Origin: Nymphalis io
Taxonomy: Eukaryota; Arthropoda; Insecta; Lepidoptera; Nymphalidae
DNA length: 64,000 nt
Direction: 5' to 3'
NCBI RefSeq assembly: GCF_905147045.1
Contig: NC_065895.1
Location: forward strand, 9,801,001 to 9,865,000
Below the pieces are notes generated by a model. It searched no databases and was not told the origin of the DNA. It saw only the letters and a list, made by a program, of their open reading frames with translations. Both the position numbers and the translations under genes were made by a program. This document shows, in pieces, positions 23,690 through 35,899 of this stretch; position 1 is the stretch's first letter, and every line of letters starts with the position of its first letter.

Positions 23690-23912
23690 AATTCCAGAGT
23701 GATTTTTTTTTTATATTCGCCGAGAGGGCAAATGAATTTACTCCACCTGATGGTAAGTGGTAGTAGAGTCCAAACGCGACGACGGCCAGTACAGATGGGA
23801 AAAACGTTCTGCACTAGCCGCCTTCGCCTTGCCGGCCCGCAAGATGCCTCTTCACGCCTCGTTTGAAGGAACCCGGGTTGTAAGAGGAGGGGAAGACGTG
23901 AGCTGGTAAGGA
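23690..23912. mobile_element. Dispersed retroelement 3' fragment, unclassified
   Basis: After a poly(T) run comes ttcgccgagagggcaaatga, then cacctgatggtaagtggtag, and a GC-rich block with 'aagatgcctcttcacgcctc' and gaacccgggttgtaagagga. The T-run and the 'cctgatggtaagtgg' motif resemble the reversed family A end, but the rest differs. From general familiarity it looks like a lepidopteran non-LTR 3' region; I cannot name the family. Confidence 0.5.
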
Positions 23913-26900
23913 ATTCCATTTTTTGAAAGTGCGACAGTGATATATGACAATGACTATAATAATTATATTTGTATTTATTTAAGGGTTTAATGTAAATGAA
24001 GGATTATAACATTTTTACATAAATATAAATTTATAATTTTTTTTGGATTTCTTTACTTACACGTGACACAAAAAAAAAAACAAAGAAACCATCATAAATC
24101 AAATATTCTATGTTCAATGTTCCTGCGTGTAGTCTTATTGGTAAAACATGTTTGTTGAAACAAAAATCTCCATTGATTACTGACAGATAGAAATTAGATA
24201 CTTCTTCTTACCCGTGTGAGGTATGATGAGGACGATATGTCAATACATAATATGGAAGGTAACAAGGCAGCTCCATATAGGCGAAACATTTTCCTAAAGA
24301 AAACACAACGTCTAACCTACAAACTCTTTTATTTAGGAGAAACAGGGTCATAGGCGATTGAACGAAGGCAAAGGAGATGCCTGTATCTTAAAATATTCAG
24401 GTCGCTGAACCCTCGCTTGCTCGAATTCCAACAATTTATATAAAACCGATATTATTTTATCAAATGAGATCAAATTTCAATGAAGAAAACGAATTACGTA
24501 GAACGGAAATTAATTTTCCAAGTTCATAGAAGATGTTTTCATTGTATCGAAGTTATATATATATTGCATATGTACAAAGATGTATCCATTTAAATTGAGT
24601 TTGAAATATTCTTAGATTGCTTTTATAATGTTTATTTTATAACATGAAAATGTGGAAATGCTTTTACTTTTCAAGTTATTTAATTCTTAATATATCTTAA
24701 AGAGCAAAAAGTATATAATATTATAAATAATTATTACAATAACACGCTTCGACTAAACATTCGGTATTCCATTTGTAACTACATTATATTGAATTGATAG
24801 AAAAACGCAACTAAGCGAAATAAAGTGACATTTGACAATACAACTAGCTTTATAAGTACCTTTTCTTATTTTCTACATTAATTATCTTTTTCGATATCAA
24901 TAACTGATATGTCTTTTGTTTTCACGAAGACAACAAGACAAGCATCTATGATACTATTCTCGTCTTATTTATTTTCCAATAAATAACGTTATATCTAGTT
25001 TTTAGAAGAATTTGAAGAATTTTTTATTGGCTAATACTGTAAACGTGTTTACGATAACTATTATGTATTAAATAATGTATTAAAGATTTTATGTAATGTA
25101 AACATATATATAATTGGGATACTTTTTATATCTCACAGATACAAAATATTTTGAAAAGTAAGAACAACCTGTAACAACGATACCTTATCCATAACTTAAC
25201 CTATATTAAAAAAAAACTTTGAATTTTTTATAGAATTACTATTACCTGCCATCTTTATATATTTACCCTACTAACTGTTGTTCGTAGCCTTCTGAACAGT
25301 ACATAGCGAGCCAGTGGTACTCCTCGTAGACAATTCTCATCAACAAATCCATATAACATAACATTAAACAGTGTTTCTATTATAAATAAAAATTTAAATG
25401 GCAAATTAACCGTAACTTCCTTTGTCTCTCTCGATCAGCGGAAACTTAGCTGATGTATGTCTTACTTTAAATTATTATGCTATAAGTGTCAGCTCATGGT
25501 ATGTTTGCCTATAAAATAAATATCTAATTTGTGACCGACAAAAAATTCAAGTTATTTAATTTTTAAACAAAAATAGGCAAATATTGTCACAACATACTAA
25601 TGCTAATGTATATGGGAAATGTTTAATTAAGATTGATTAGTGTAAATGTAAACAAAGGCGAAGTTAGTAACCATAAAAGCTAATTGTGCTAGACGCAGCC
25701 CCATTATAAGCCGATACCGGCAGATTCTAATTAACGAACGATGTAGCTTAGTCACTAATTGAACTGCAGCAAATGAACGGGTATTATAAGAACGGAGGCT
25801 GCTATATCCACAGAACACACAGCATCATAGAAGTGGAAATAACACCAATCCGTTATTATATAAACGTAAACCGCTAAACAAGCGGGTGATAAATAATGTT
25901 GTTTTCTTCTTTTGAATGTCAAACCAATAATGACAGAAAGAACGAAATTATCACCTAAACAGCCACTAAGCAACGCTTATAAAAAAAAGTAAGGTGAATG
26001 AATTATTCCTATTTGCTTTACTTTTATATTTCTACAAAGTTACAATAACAATAAGTATAATCCATAATATATTATAATGTATATGTATATATTTGTTTAA
26101 ACATGTGTTAAACTCAACGCTACGACCAACGCGTATATAATTTAGAATAACCTAATATTTATTGAAGTTAATTTGATTATAAATTTTGTTTTAATGTTAT
26201 TTAACTTCGTGATATGATTTTTACAACTACCGACATTATAATGATTTAACTTTTGTATAAAAAGCGATGTATTTACAATGAACGATCATAATTATTGTTG
26301 AACTTGAGCAGGGTGGTTACTCTGCCTGTTTAAATAAATATTGTTTTTAACCACCCAACACTTCTTTTGCTATCCTGGCCCACCTTCTGTTTCACATGCT
26401 AATACCATACAGATTTGAAAACATATTTTTGATAGGTATTCATAAAAATGGTATCTACTATAATGTTATGTATGAACATCGCTACGACTAATAACAGCAG
26501 ACAGCAGAAATGCTTAGCGTGAATGAAACCACAAAAGCTATAATATTTTAATGATAAAGTTAAAAAAAAAAATGAAAATCGTTTTTATTTCATTCGGAAC
26601 TGAAAAGATATTTAGATACAATATAATTCCACGTACAGGTAAATTATCTCGTCAGCGTGTTATTTAATGAAAACGATTTCGATAATGAGCATTACAGAGA
26701 TATATGAGCAGCACTGATTCATTTCCGCTTTAAGAAGTGTTTGCACATGGGTCGAAATTCAACCATAATAATTTTCGATATTTTTAAAATGACATATATA
26801 TATATATATGAATTATACACGACACGATACGTCATATATAATATATTTCGAATATATTTTTTGTAGTCTTATTTCAATTATTTTTATAACGCTAAAGTTC

Positions 26901-27544
26901 ATCAATACCTACCATACCTATTGATGTATATATAGATAGACGGATATAACGCGCACTATTCTTACGCTGATTCTGATATTCTTGGAAATATTACAGGCAC
27001 ATTAACTGCTGCAATATTCTTATTATTATATATTACACAAGTGTGATATCTGTCTTTATATAAATACTAAGTGCAGTGCGCTCCGTTTTCTGAGCTGTTA
27101 AATTAGCAGAACATGCGAATGGTCTTAGTAAGTATATCCCTTAAAAATAACCCTTTTAAAATGCTTTATTTAATTTTATTGAAATTTAAAAGTTGTATAA
27201 CTTTATTGTTACATGACTTGGCGTGTGTATATTATTGTTTCTATATTATTTTATATATAATATTCGATGGTATTTCCACGACATTTTTGTTTTATATTTA
27301 TCACCATCGTTGTAGAAATACTGCCCAATAATTACGCATGAACCTCACCTTTGATATATATTGATTTATGTGTTTAAGATTGATAAAGTAAAATGGTATG
27401 TTGTTGTAAATTCAGTTGAGAGAAACACCGTATCGCGTTCATTTTTCGCGCATTTTTTATAAGTAATGTCATTTATAATCATTCGAAAGAGTAATTATTA
27501 CGAAAAAGAATGTCTTCCTGATTGTAAAGTGATTTCTGCAAAGC
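23913..27544. other. Long AT-rich stretch, no gene or repeat recognised
   Basis: It contains a short (AT)n run at about 26792-26809. ORFs at 25627-25973 (minus) and 27113-27331 (plus) are rich in AT-codon residues with no domain. This is the longest stretch without a recognisable element. Confidence 0.45.
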
Positions 27545-27655
27545 GACTGTAGACCATTCTTAACGGCGACTAGCTAACCGCACAGGGGGTACTATAGCAT
27601 ACAGATGTTCCCACAAACGTAGATACACACTCTATCCCCTTCACTCTCGTAATCA
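27545..27655 (-). mobile_element. SINE family D fragment, diverged
   Basis: 'gcgactagctaaccgcacag', 'ggtactatagcatacag', then 'cactctatccccttcactct' follow the reverse complement of the D 3' half. Confidence 0.45.
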
Positions 27656-27701
27656 TCGATGACATTCTCTTTGTTATATTTTATTATAATAATATGAAGT
27701 A

Positions 27702-27953
27702 TTTTTTATATTACAGGTAGGAGGACGAGCATATGGGCCACCTGATGGTAAGTGGTCACCAACGCCCATAATTATTGGCATTGTAAGAAATGTTAACCAT
27801 ACCCTACATCACCAATGCACCGCCAACCTTGGGAACTAAAAAGTTATGTCCCTTGTGCCTGTAATTACACTGGCTCACTCACCCTTAAAACCGGAACACA
27901 ACAATACCAAGTACTGCTGTTTTACGGTAGAATATCTGATGAGTGGGTGGTAT
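27702..27953 (-). mobile_element. Family A copy, left half of a fold-back pair
   Basis: It runs from a T-rich end through gagcatatgggccacctgat, 'ccgccaaccttgggaactaa' and 'cactggctcactcaccctta' to gatgagtgggtggta. It abuts an inverted partial copy at 27953. Confidence 0.85.
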
Positions 27954-28067
27954 TTGTGCAAGATCGTCTGGGTAGGTAATACCTACTCATCAGATAGTCT
28001 ACCGCAAAACAGCAATACTTGGTAATGTTGTGTTCCGGTTTGAAGGGTGAGTGAGCCAGTGTAATTC
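27953..28067 (+). mobile_element. Family A partial copy, inverted partner
   Basis: It starts 'tttgtgcaagatcgtctggg', then 'tacctactcatcagatagtc', 'tgttccggtttgaagggtga' and 'gtgagccagtgtaatt'. With the preceding copy it forms an inverted repeat of about 90-bp arms with a short centre. Confidence 0.85.
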
Positions 28068-28089
28068 TGTAGTTAAAAGTATATTATTA

Positions 28090-28392
28090 GAAATAAAGAT
28101 AAAAATAGCTTTTTAAAAAGAGATAAATCAAAACAACTATACAACGATAAAGTTAACGTAGATCGACACGTACAATTTACACACACAAATAGAACAAAGG
28201 AATTAAAACTGAGCAACTGGGATATTATTTATGAGATATCGGTGGTGGCACCGAGAGTCCAAGCAGATGTAAATGTGTGTAAAGTCAGCCTGGCCGGCCG
28301 CTGAGCTCGGCAGGGTCATTCCCCACCACGATGATAACCATGTGATCAAGTCGCGCCGCCAGGCCACGACCCGTCGGAAGACATTCTTAACA
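28090..28392. repeat. Repeat X, copy 1
   Basis: It shares with 29120-29390, in direct orientation, the blocks tttttaaaaagagataaatc, 'aatagaacaaaggaat', 'actgagcaactgg', 'ccgagagtccaagcagatgt', gagctcggcaggg, ttccccaccacgatgat and 'ccgtcggaagacatt'. This copy carries an extra segment of about 35 bp near 28150-28185 that copy 2 lacks. Minus frame 28203-28439 (Arg- and Trp-rich) crosses it, but copy 2 has stops in that frame. Class unknown. Confidence 0.8.
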
Positions 28393-28740
28393 CGGCCTCT
28401 CCTGACACGGCTGTGTCCTCGCAGCCTGTTCATCAGCATGTCTTGTCCTCAAGCAGACGAGGCATCTATGATCCTCCTCTGATGTGGGCTACGCAGTATC
28501 TTGTTGCGAAGTCCCCGCATCAGCTTCATCAGACATGTCCACATTATCGTCGACTTCACCGTAGTATTGATAGATCGAATTGCATCAATGATACGATCGG
28601 TCGCACCAGCATTGTAGTTCGTGGCTGCACTCACGGAACGCCTAAGCGCAGACATTGCCGCAGAGTCCCGATGCTCCACCATAGTCATAATCACTACCCG
28701 CGGTCGCGGCAGCGTCCCGCGTGAAGGTGAACGGTTTATT
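28393..28740. other. GC-rich block between the X repeats, unrecognised
   Basis: GC-rich compared with its surroundings. A minus-strand frame at 28449-28694 reads as a plausible protein (for example RSVSAATNYNAGATDRIIDA) and in another frame continues into the Arg-rich ORF 28203-28439. Plus frames at 28273, 28413 and 28621 overlap, and not all can be real. I recognise no domain. It could be a decayed gene, a transposon interior or a captured sequence. Confidence 0.3.
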
Positions 28741-29119
28741 CTTCCTATGACGTTAATACTTTTCTGGAACGAGAGTCATGGTAAGCGATTGTTATTAGGC
28801 AAGTTTCTTAGCTATTATTGCAGAAGACCATTGTTAATTGTCGTAATGTAGGTACAAGCTAACTTGTGAAGTTACTAAGAAACTTATAATGTACAACACA
28901 TAGTAAGACGCACTGTCCATCGCTTTTAAATAAATTGGAACGTACTAACCAGTTTTTTTTCATCGTATAATACACATTTTCTGCAGTCACTAAATTAAAA
29001 TATTTTCGTAGGGTAGTAAAATAAATCGCTACTGCTTTAATTTAATTTGCATAGCCAACGGTCCTATCTCAGGAAGCTAAGCGTATCGGAACATATGAGC
29101 TTCCGATTCCACTTCTGAT

Positions 29120-29390
29120 ATTAAAAATCAAGATAGAAATAGGTTTTTAAAAAGAGATAAATCAAAACAACTATACAACAATAAACACAAATAGAACAAA
29201 GGAATCAAAACTGAGCAACTGGAATATTATTTAGGAGATATCCGCCACCACCGAGAGTCCAAGCAGATGTGTGTAAAGCCAGCCCGGGTGGCCGATGAGC
29301 TCGGCAGGGCAATTCCCCACCACGATGATCATCACGTGATCAAGTCGCGCCGCTAGGCCACGCCCCGTCGGAAGACATTTCTAACAATTT
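29120..29390. repeat. Repeat X, copy 2
   Basis: Direct, diverged copy of 28090-28392, about 1 kb downstream. It is shorter by an internal deletion and ends near gaagacatttctaacaattt, after which a short (AT)n run begins. Direct repeats around a GC-rich interior recall a small LTR-type element, but the ends are not TG...CA and no primer site was seen. A segmental duplication is equally likely. Confidence 0.8.
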
Positions 29391-29428
29391 CTATATATAT
29401 ATATAAATAAAAGGCAAAACGAAACGAA

Positions 29429-29580
29429 AGGCGCACGAGCATATGGGCCTCCTGATGGTAAGTGGTCATCAACGCCCATAGACATTGGCATTGTAAGAAA
29501 TGTTAACCATTCCCTACATCACCAATGCACCGCCAACCTTGGGAACTAGAACGTTATGTTCTTTGTGCCTGTAATTACAC
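29429..29580 (-). mobile_element. Family A 3' half
   Basis: 'gcacgagcatatgggcctcc', 'acattggcattgtaagaaat' and 'cgccaaccttgggaact', stopping at 'cctgtaattacac'. The remainder is absent. Confidence 0.8.
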
Positions 29581-30401
29581 ATTTATTTCATATATATAAT
29601 TATAATTTCTTCAATAACCATCAATTTAGATATTTCTTATCTGCCGGCGTACCATGACTGTCACATTTTGTATTCAAATATCCCCTCATTTTCAGGTTCA
29701 TAAATAGTTCTTGCATTGGTAGCGTTTAATTAAAATAAATTTGAAAAAAATCAATATATTATTTCCTGCTAGATGTTTTATTTTAATTTATTTTATAATT
29801 GCCTATATTTCCATAAATGTCGGGACAATATAACTAAATTTCCTTTTTAATGGCTACATTAAATGGAGTACCGAATGATTAGTCATTATAATGTCGTATC
29901 AGTGTAATTAATTGAAGCGATTTATCATAAAATATTGCTACCTAAGATAATTTATTGGTTATCCAGTTAATGTGTGTCGCATTAGTAATCCAGTTTCTAA
30001 CCGATTTAAATATACAAATATTTTTAATATTAATATTATGAAAATTGTATTATATTATTATTTATTTAGAAAAGTCTCAATAACACAGTAATATTAAAGA
30101 TGTTTAGTGATGTCGTGGATTTGATGTTGATCATTTGAACTATTGTCGCACCCCTTTTAAGACAATCATTACACTTAATGTAACTTAGTGGACGTTTCAA
30201 TTAGTCACATAATGCTTTAAGACAGCTATACTGTAAAATTTAACAATACCACAATTATTATATGAAACACGTAAACGTTAAATATATTGACATACAGTAT
30301 AAGGTTGCACTTAAAATTCTACCTTAAATTACCCCGAATTTACTTCAAAATGTATATCATAATATAATCTTCAAACCGTAAAGGAAACGTTTTTTTGTTA
30401 A
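29581..30401. other. AT-rich stretch, nothing recognised
   Basis: No gene or repeat family was seen. Confidence 0.5.
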
Positions 30402-30649
30402 TAAGTGATCACATCGCCTTACATCGCCCATAAACATTGGCGATGTAAGAAATATTAAGCATTCCGTATATAGTTTATGCGTCACTAATTTTGGGAAATA
30501 AGATTTTATGTTCCTTGTGTCTATAGTTACACTGGCTCACTCATCTTAAAACAGGAATACAGCTATATTAAATATCGCTGTTTGGCGGTAAAATATCGGA
30601 TGAGTAGGTATTACCTACCGAGACGAGCTTGCACAAAGCCCTACCAAGT
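30402..30649 (-). mobile_element. Family A copy
   Basis: 'cataaacattggcgatgtaa', 'cactggctcactcatctta', 'gcggtaaaatatcggatgag' and 'gagcttgcacaaagccctac'. Moderately diverged; the poly(T) end is lost. Confidence 0.8.
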
Positions 30650-30734
30650 AAATAATATATCATGCATACATTAAGCGGGTATGTAGAATAATTGTATTAT
30701 ATGTTTATTATTAATCAAATATTGTAGTTTAATT

Positions 30735-30843
30735 AATTAATTGAATTGCAAGTCAAAGGGGAAATGCTGCTAGCTTTCTTGTCACCATTCCATGCGGTCA
30801 TGATTTGTACAGTAGCTTTTTATATTTTTTATTTGTATACACT
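30735..30843 (+). pseudogene. Repeat-derived coding relic (family F), copy 1
   Basis: From about 30745 the plus strand reads IASQRGNAASFLVTIPCGHD, then a hydrophobic tail to a stop at about 30843. A second, independent copy at 57292-57432 (minus) conserves QR.NAAS and the following residues. Conservation at the peptide level in two diverged loci indicates a former protein end of a dispersed element. I have seen similar 'QRGNAAS' ends in lepidopteran repeats but cannot name the family. Confidence 0.5.
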
Positions 30844-31324
30844 TAAGGTATTAATAAATTTAGAAGTTATTCCTCATTCAAATTAATAAAAAAGTATAAT
30901 AATTGGTAATGTTTAATAAAATATATTATATTACATACTTATTGAGTTTATAATCAAATAAACTGTAATTATATTATGTTGTGTTTGCGACAGAGAACCG
31001 TGTAGTTAACTGAAACTAATTACGTGGTCGCGAAGAGCGGTCAGCGATTCGCCGTCCAATTTAAAAACAACATTTAACGCTCCCTTTGTAGTATGTTCTC
31101 TTGGTACCGTTTTGCAAACTTTTGCTATTTGTGACGCAATTAGTGTAACTTTATTTGCGTAGCTTATTTTTATTTAGAAGATTTTTTGACCATTTTTTTT
31201 TACAATTAAGTTCTGGTCTATTTTCGTTAAAAAACGTGAGCAATTGGATTTTCATCATCATTTAATTTTTTTTTTGTTTTTTTTTTTTTTTATTATTAAT
31301 TCATTTCACTATTATATATTAAGC
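30844..31324. other. AT-rich stretch, nothing recognised
   Basis: There is a moderately GC-rich patch at 31010-31080 (gtggtcgcgaagagcggtca) of unknown nature, then long poly-T runs at about 31268-31290. Confidence 0.4.
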
Positions 31325-31500
31325 TAGTTTCAGTCCGGGGCCTCATCCGAGGCCGGTTGCAAGTGTTAAGTGCCTTATGTCTTTCTCTATACCCCTGACA
31401 ATGGGTATGCATAATATCATGAGTATCGGTTGAGCAGTTAAGACGTGAGAGTTTAACAAACAAACATACAAACTCACTTTCGCATTTATAATATTATTTA
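31325..31500 (+). mobile_element. Dispersed element tail, unclassified
   Basis: 'cagtccggggcctcatccga', 'atgtctttctctatacccct', 'tatcggttgagcagttaaga', then 'aacaaacaaacatacaaac' and 'tttcgcatttataatatta'. The last two blocks are a common ending of lepidopteran non-autonomous elements. It has no coding capacity. Confidence 0.5.
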
Positions 31501-31711
31501 TTTATGTGGGTCCATATAAAACATTTATAACGTAACACTTATTGATTTACGCGGCGCACGCTTAAAAAAAACTCCCAGTTAGCATGTTTTTTCCAAACTA
31601 TTCAACCTAAAGGTTGAAAAAAATCTATTCTTCAAAAGATTTACACATAGTATTTATGAATTATATATCTCAGCCTTCCTCATAAATCATGCATCCAATG
31701 ATAAGTAAGTA

Positions 31712-32052
31712 ACGGCCACGGCGGCCAATCTAAAGAGTGATTAGTCAACTGCGCAGGTGATATTATAGTGCACAAGTGTGTACGCAAACACACGTGCGCT
31801 CTCTATTCCCTAGCTCACATAATCCGATGGGACGGCAATCTGACACGATCGGAAATAGTTCATGCGCAGGACCAACGGCTTTACGTGCTTTCCGAGGCAC
31901 TGGAGTGTACACACTTCCAACTTCCAGACTGATGTTACTGAGAATTTTCTGACAGAAAACCCAATAACTTTTTATTGGCCCGACCTAGGAATTGAACCCA
32001 GGACCACCGTGTCAGCGGCCGTATATCTAGCCACTTGACCAACGAGGCAGTC
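31712..32052 (-). mobile_element. SINE family D, near full-length copy
   Basis: It runs from 'aacggccacggcggccaatc' through 'gatattatagtgcacaagtg', gctttacgtgctttccgagg and 'cccaataactttttattggc' to the tRNA head ('gaccaacgaggcagtc' at 32038-32053). The 85-codon minus frame starting at 32192 overlaps it and is not a gene. Confidence 0.88.
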
Positions 32053-33349
32053 AGTTGCCTTAAATCGAATGATAAAATAATATGTAAATTCGTTCTGTCA
32101 TTTTTTAATTTATCCCTTTCATACAGACCAACAGACTTTGTTTTATTAATATTTAGTGATATTGATTTATCTAATAAGAGATATATACACACAGATTATA
32201 ACATATTGAACTAAATTTAAAATGTTTCCTTCATTATTAAGTTGTTATACTATTTATAACAGTAAACATTAAGTTGATAGCTATAATTTCACTTTTTTTT
32301 CATTATTCTTGTGAATTTAATTTACTTGAACAACTTTAGGATATACTTCGATATCTCATACTAAAACCAGTCAAACGTATTCGTGGATCCTAGCAGAAGA
32401 TTGTGGTTCGGAGAAGCACTACTTAATTTAATTTGTGCTTATAATCTATTTCGAACTCGTGAAAAATTCTACCATACACTCACTCATCCATAACGGAGCA
32501 GTTTCGTGTACTTTGAAAGCAATCAACAGCAGCAATGTGACATAAATAGTTCATTGGAATTACTTTACTTTATAGTATTAAGTAAGAAAGATAGACAAAT
32601 ACAATATATATAAAAAGTAATATCATTGTCTTGCTTTTTTGTCGGGCATATATAACTCGATTGTTATAATTAATGTAATCAAAAATGAATACACATTATA
32701 TTTAATTAATATATGAAGTCAAATTTTACAGCGCTTATAATCATTATAATTATGATTTTATATAGTGTTTATAATGACAAGCGTCTGCCTAACACAGCGC
32801 GAATCGGGTAGTTATTATTATTTCACGTTTCCCGTCCAAAATCCGGGCATTGCGCTGAGTTATGGTCCCGCTGGGATGAAATCTACTCTGTAACTTATAT
32901 ATTATTCAATCTTTCCTCAGGTATGAATGTTCATTAGTCCGAAAATAAATTCGCTTTTATGTTCAATGACCTTTACAGAGCGCGCATAGGATTCATGCTA
33001 CATCTTGAGCGAAGGTATAAAGATACCTAACGTTACGAAACGAGATTTTATCGCACAGAAGAAAATGTTTGCGACAACATTAAGCTTATCTTAGATTTCC
33101 ATCTTTTTAAATGAAATATTAAAAAGACTTTACTTGACCACGAAGTACTTTGTTCCTTTTATTTACAAAAATACAGAATCTAATTAACTTTAATTTAAGA
33201 TTTTGGTTGTTCTTTAAAATTGCTGCTGTAATTAAATGTCTTTCAACTCAGACTTTATTTTGTTTGATATATTTTGTTTTTCATGGAATTGTCTTTCTAT
33301 TTTTTTAGTCTTGACTATTTGTGTAATTTAAAAAAAACCACAATAATAT
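32053..33349. other. AT-rich stretch with weak repeat traces
   Basis: A worn B-like piece lies at about 32385-32525 ('aatttgtgcttataatct', 'ataacggagcag'). A Helitron-like end fragment lies at about 32792-32822 (cagcgcgaatcgggtagtta). No gene was seen. Confidence 0.35.
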
Positions 33350-33546
33350 TTGAGATGGCCCAGGGGATAGAATACATGGATCTTATAAATATCGCGAGTT
33401 TAAATTTGAGCAAGCAACACTGTTTTTTTTATTTTAATTAAATTCTGTCATATGTATATCAGACGGTCTCCAGTGGAGCAGCCTAGGATAACAATGCCTA
33501 ACCCAAGAAACGAACGAAGCATTTTCTCCGCAATGGAATATTTATT
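33350..33546 (+). mobile_element. SINE family B, strongly diverged copy
   Basis: Head 'gagatggcccaggggataga', degraded B box (gcgagtttaaatttgag), then 'ctccagtggagcagc' and 'cctaacccaag'. It is old. Confidence 0.5.
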
Positions 33547-35167
33547 TTTAAGCAATGATTAAAACAAGCAGTAGTTTAGTTATTAAAGATGTAGAGGATG
33601 TCAATAAACGCAATTACTTTTATGATGATATTCGTGTCTGAAAATTTTCACAACATTTTCTTATCATTAATTATAAAATTTCAAATTAAATATGCAATGC
33701 AAACCGACCGTTGAAATTTACTTACATCATATTTTAATTAAGTTGTGTTATTTCCACGACAGTGAAGCTTAGCGCTCAGAATGTTTCTAGTATATCTGCA
33801 GTTGAATGCACTCCATTGCACTTGCACTGAGAGCGTTGAAGCCATTGACCCTGAACCGCTTACGTCAAGCTGAAGTTTGTAAGATGTAAAATATTCACGG
33901 CAGTTCTTTTAGCTTAAGCGTCTATGGTTTGCACCTATTTTTAAACACACAAAATAATCAACGGCTTAATGGTGTCAATGTCGATAACGAATTCAAAAAC
34001 GAATGAACTAATGAACGAAAAAAAAAACCGTTGCAACTTAATTAAAGATATGTCAGAATTTAGTTTAAAAAAATAACTACAAGAAATCACTAAAACCCAA
34101 TATTGATTTCGATACTGTTTATCGAGAATAACTGAAAAGGACAAAAAAATGCCAATTTTTTAAAATATATTTTAAAATAGCGATTTAATGAATTCAAAGC
34201 ATCTTTTTTCTTAAAAAACTACCTGGCCTTTACTATTTACCTACAATATTTATTGATTTTTTTTTTCTATCTAGTAACTGGTTTTGTGTTCAGCATTTAT
34301 GACTTTCAGATTAAATAATTTACGTATTTATGTAGTTGATGCATACTATTTATATAGAATAGATAAATATTCACATATTTTATATGATTATTGCATATGT
34401 ATATTTCTTGATTGATAAAATAGAACTGGTGTTTTTTGTTTAAGTTAACCTTGTAAATGACATTACAACAGAAAGAGCTTATAAAGCGAGAGTAATTGCG
34501 AAATAATTGAAAAAATTTTTAGATTTTTAGTTTGTATTCTGTATTGAAGTATTCTGAATTTTAGTATTTATTGAGAACACCTTGTCGGTCGGATTCGAAT
34601 ACAGATACCTCTATTTGTTTTTCTCTTTCTGAATATGCTCTCCATAGATCCTAAGTATCTACAATATAATCATATGCTGTATTTGAACCGATAATCGTAT
34701 AACAGTATGTCATGACTGAGATATTTATATTAAATGGAATTAAAGATAAATAACATTGGAATTCTATATTTAAAAATGTGTATCTATTTTAAATCTTCTT
34801 ATAATACTACGTAATATTGTGACCAATGAACTTTCTTACGGTCGGAGCCCTCGGGACCGTAGCGATTACATCATGATTGCAAAGAAAAATATTTATGAAT
34901 TTTATGTGATGGATATAATGTTCAAATGAAATAAAATGGAATATGCTATTTCAGTCGATACAAGTTTTATATTTAGAATATCAAGTTAATGTTAGAAAAT
35001 TTTGTAAACTAAAAACGGTTGAGTTTGATATTCGTTTCTATATTTATTTTTGACTGAATTCTACAATTTTTTTAAGCGTTTTTGGCTGTATACCTTTTAC
35101 CCTTTATTTTATGCTCTATATTCTATCAAGAGAATAACAACTGCCAACTTTTATATACTGAAAATTT
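33547..35167. other. AT-rich stretch, nothing recognised
   Basis: A patch at 33760-33880 is less AT-rich, with no ORF or known element. No gene was seen. Confidence 0.45.
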
Positions 35168-35263
35168 CTCTCAGAACTTTTATTGGCCCGACCCAGGGAG
35201 TGATCCAAGAGTTGCAGCCATCCTATCCTAGTGGCTCTAGTGGCAACGAGGCAGCCGCTAACT
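35168..35263 (-). mobile_element. SINE family D head fragment
   Basis: 'ctctcagaacttttattggc', 'ccgacccagggagtgatcc', then gtggcaacgaggcagccg: the reversed tRNA-like head and adjoining body. Confidence 0.6.
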
Positions 35264-35896
35264 AAAACAATGTGGTTAAATTATAGGAGTGTAATGTATC
35301 ATTGAATTGCGTCATTTGTATAGTTCAGTTTAATGGAAATACTTATATCATGTGGAACGAATTAATTTCAAACGAGCTTCATTTATTGTTTATAATGAGT
35401 TATATAAATACTCTCGTTCATAATTATAGTAATCATACCTATAGTAATGTTATACAAGCTGAAGCAAAAAATTACTTGAACACTCATAATCTACAACTCC
35501 GATTTTAAAGATTTTTTTTGTTCAATAAGATGAACTCTATGAGCAAGGTTGTAAGACATTAAGTAAATTATTATTTTGTATCTTGTATTTAAAATATTAA
35601 ATAAAAATATTAGTTAGATCTGTAGTTCCATCTCGTACCACTCACGATTAACGAACGGTTACGTGAACTGCTAACACGAACGATTGACGTGTCGAAGGGT
35701 TTTATGATTTTCACTTGCTGAAACAATTAACAAACTTTAAAGCAAGACGATACGTCAAATTTCATTGCTTAAGTTTTTTTTTTAAATCGAGTATCATATT
35801 TTCAAAAGTAATAATGCATCATGTAAACAGAGAAAGTAAATTATTAGCGAGATCGAGGTCGAGTTGATTGAGTTGGCAAGTAAGTCTATACGAATG
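35264..35896. other. AT-rich stretch, nothing recognised
   Basis: The 68-codon frame 35302-35508 has no recognisable domain. No repeat was seen. Confidence 0.4.
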
Positions 35897-35899
35897 ATT

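Noticed and set aside
28090..29390. LTR retrotransposon flanked by LTRs
   Set aside because: The direct repeats do not have clear TG...CA ends, and I found no primer-binding site, polypurine tract or gag/pol motifs. Left as an unclassified repeat pair.
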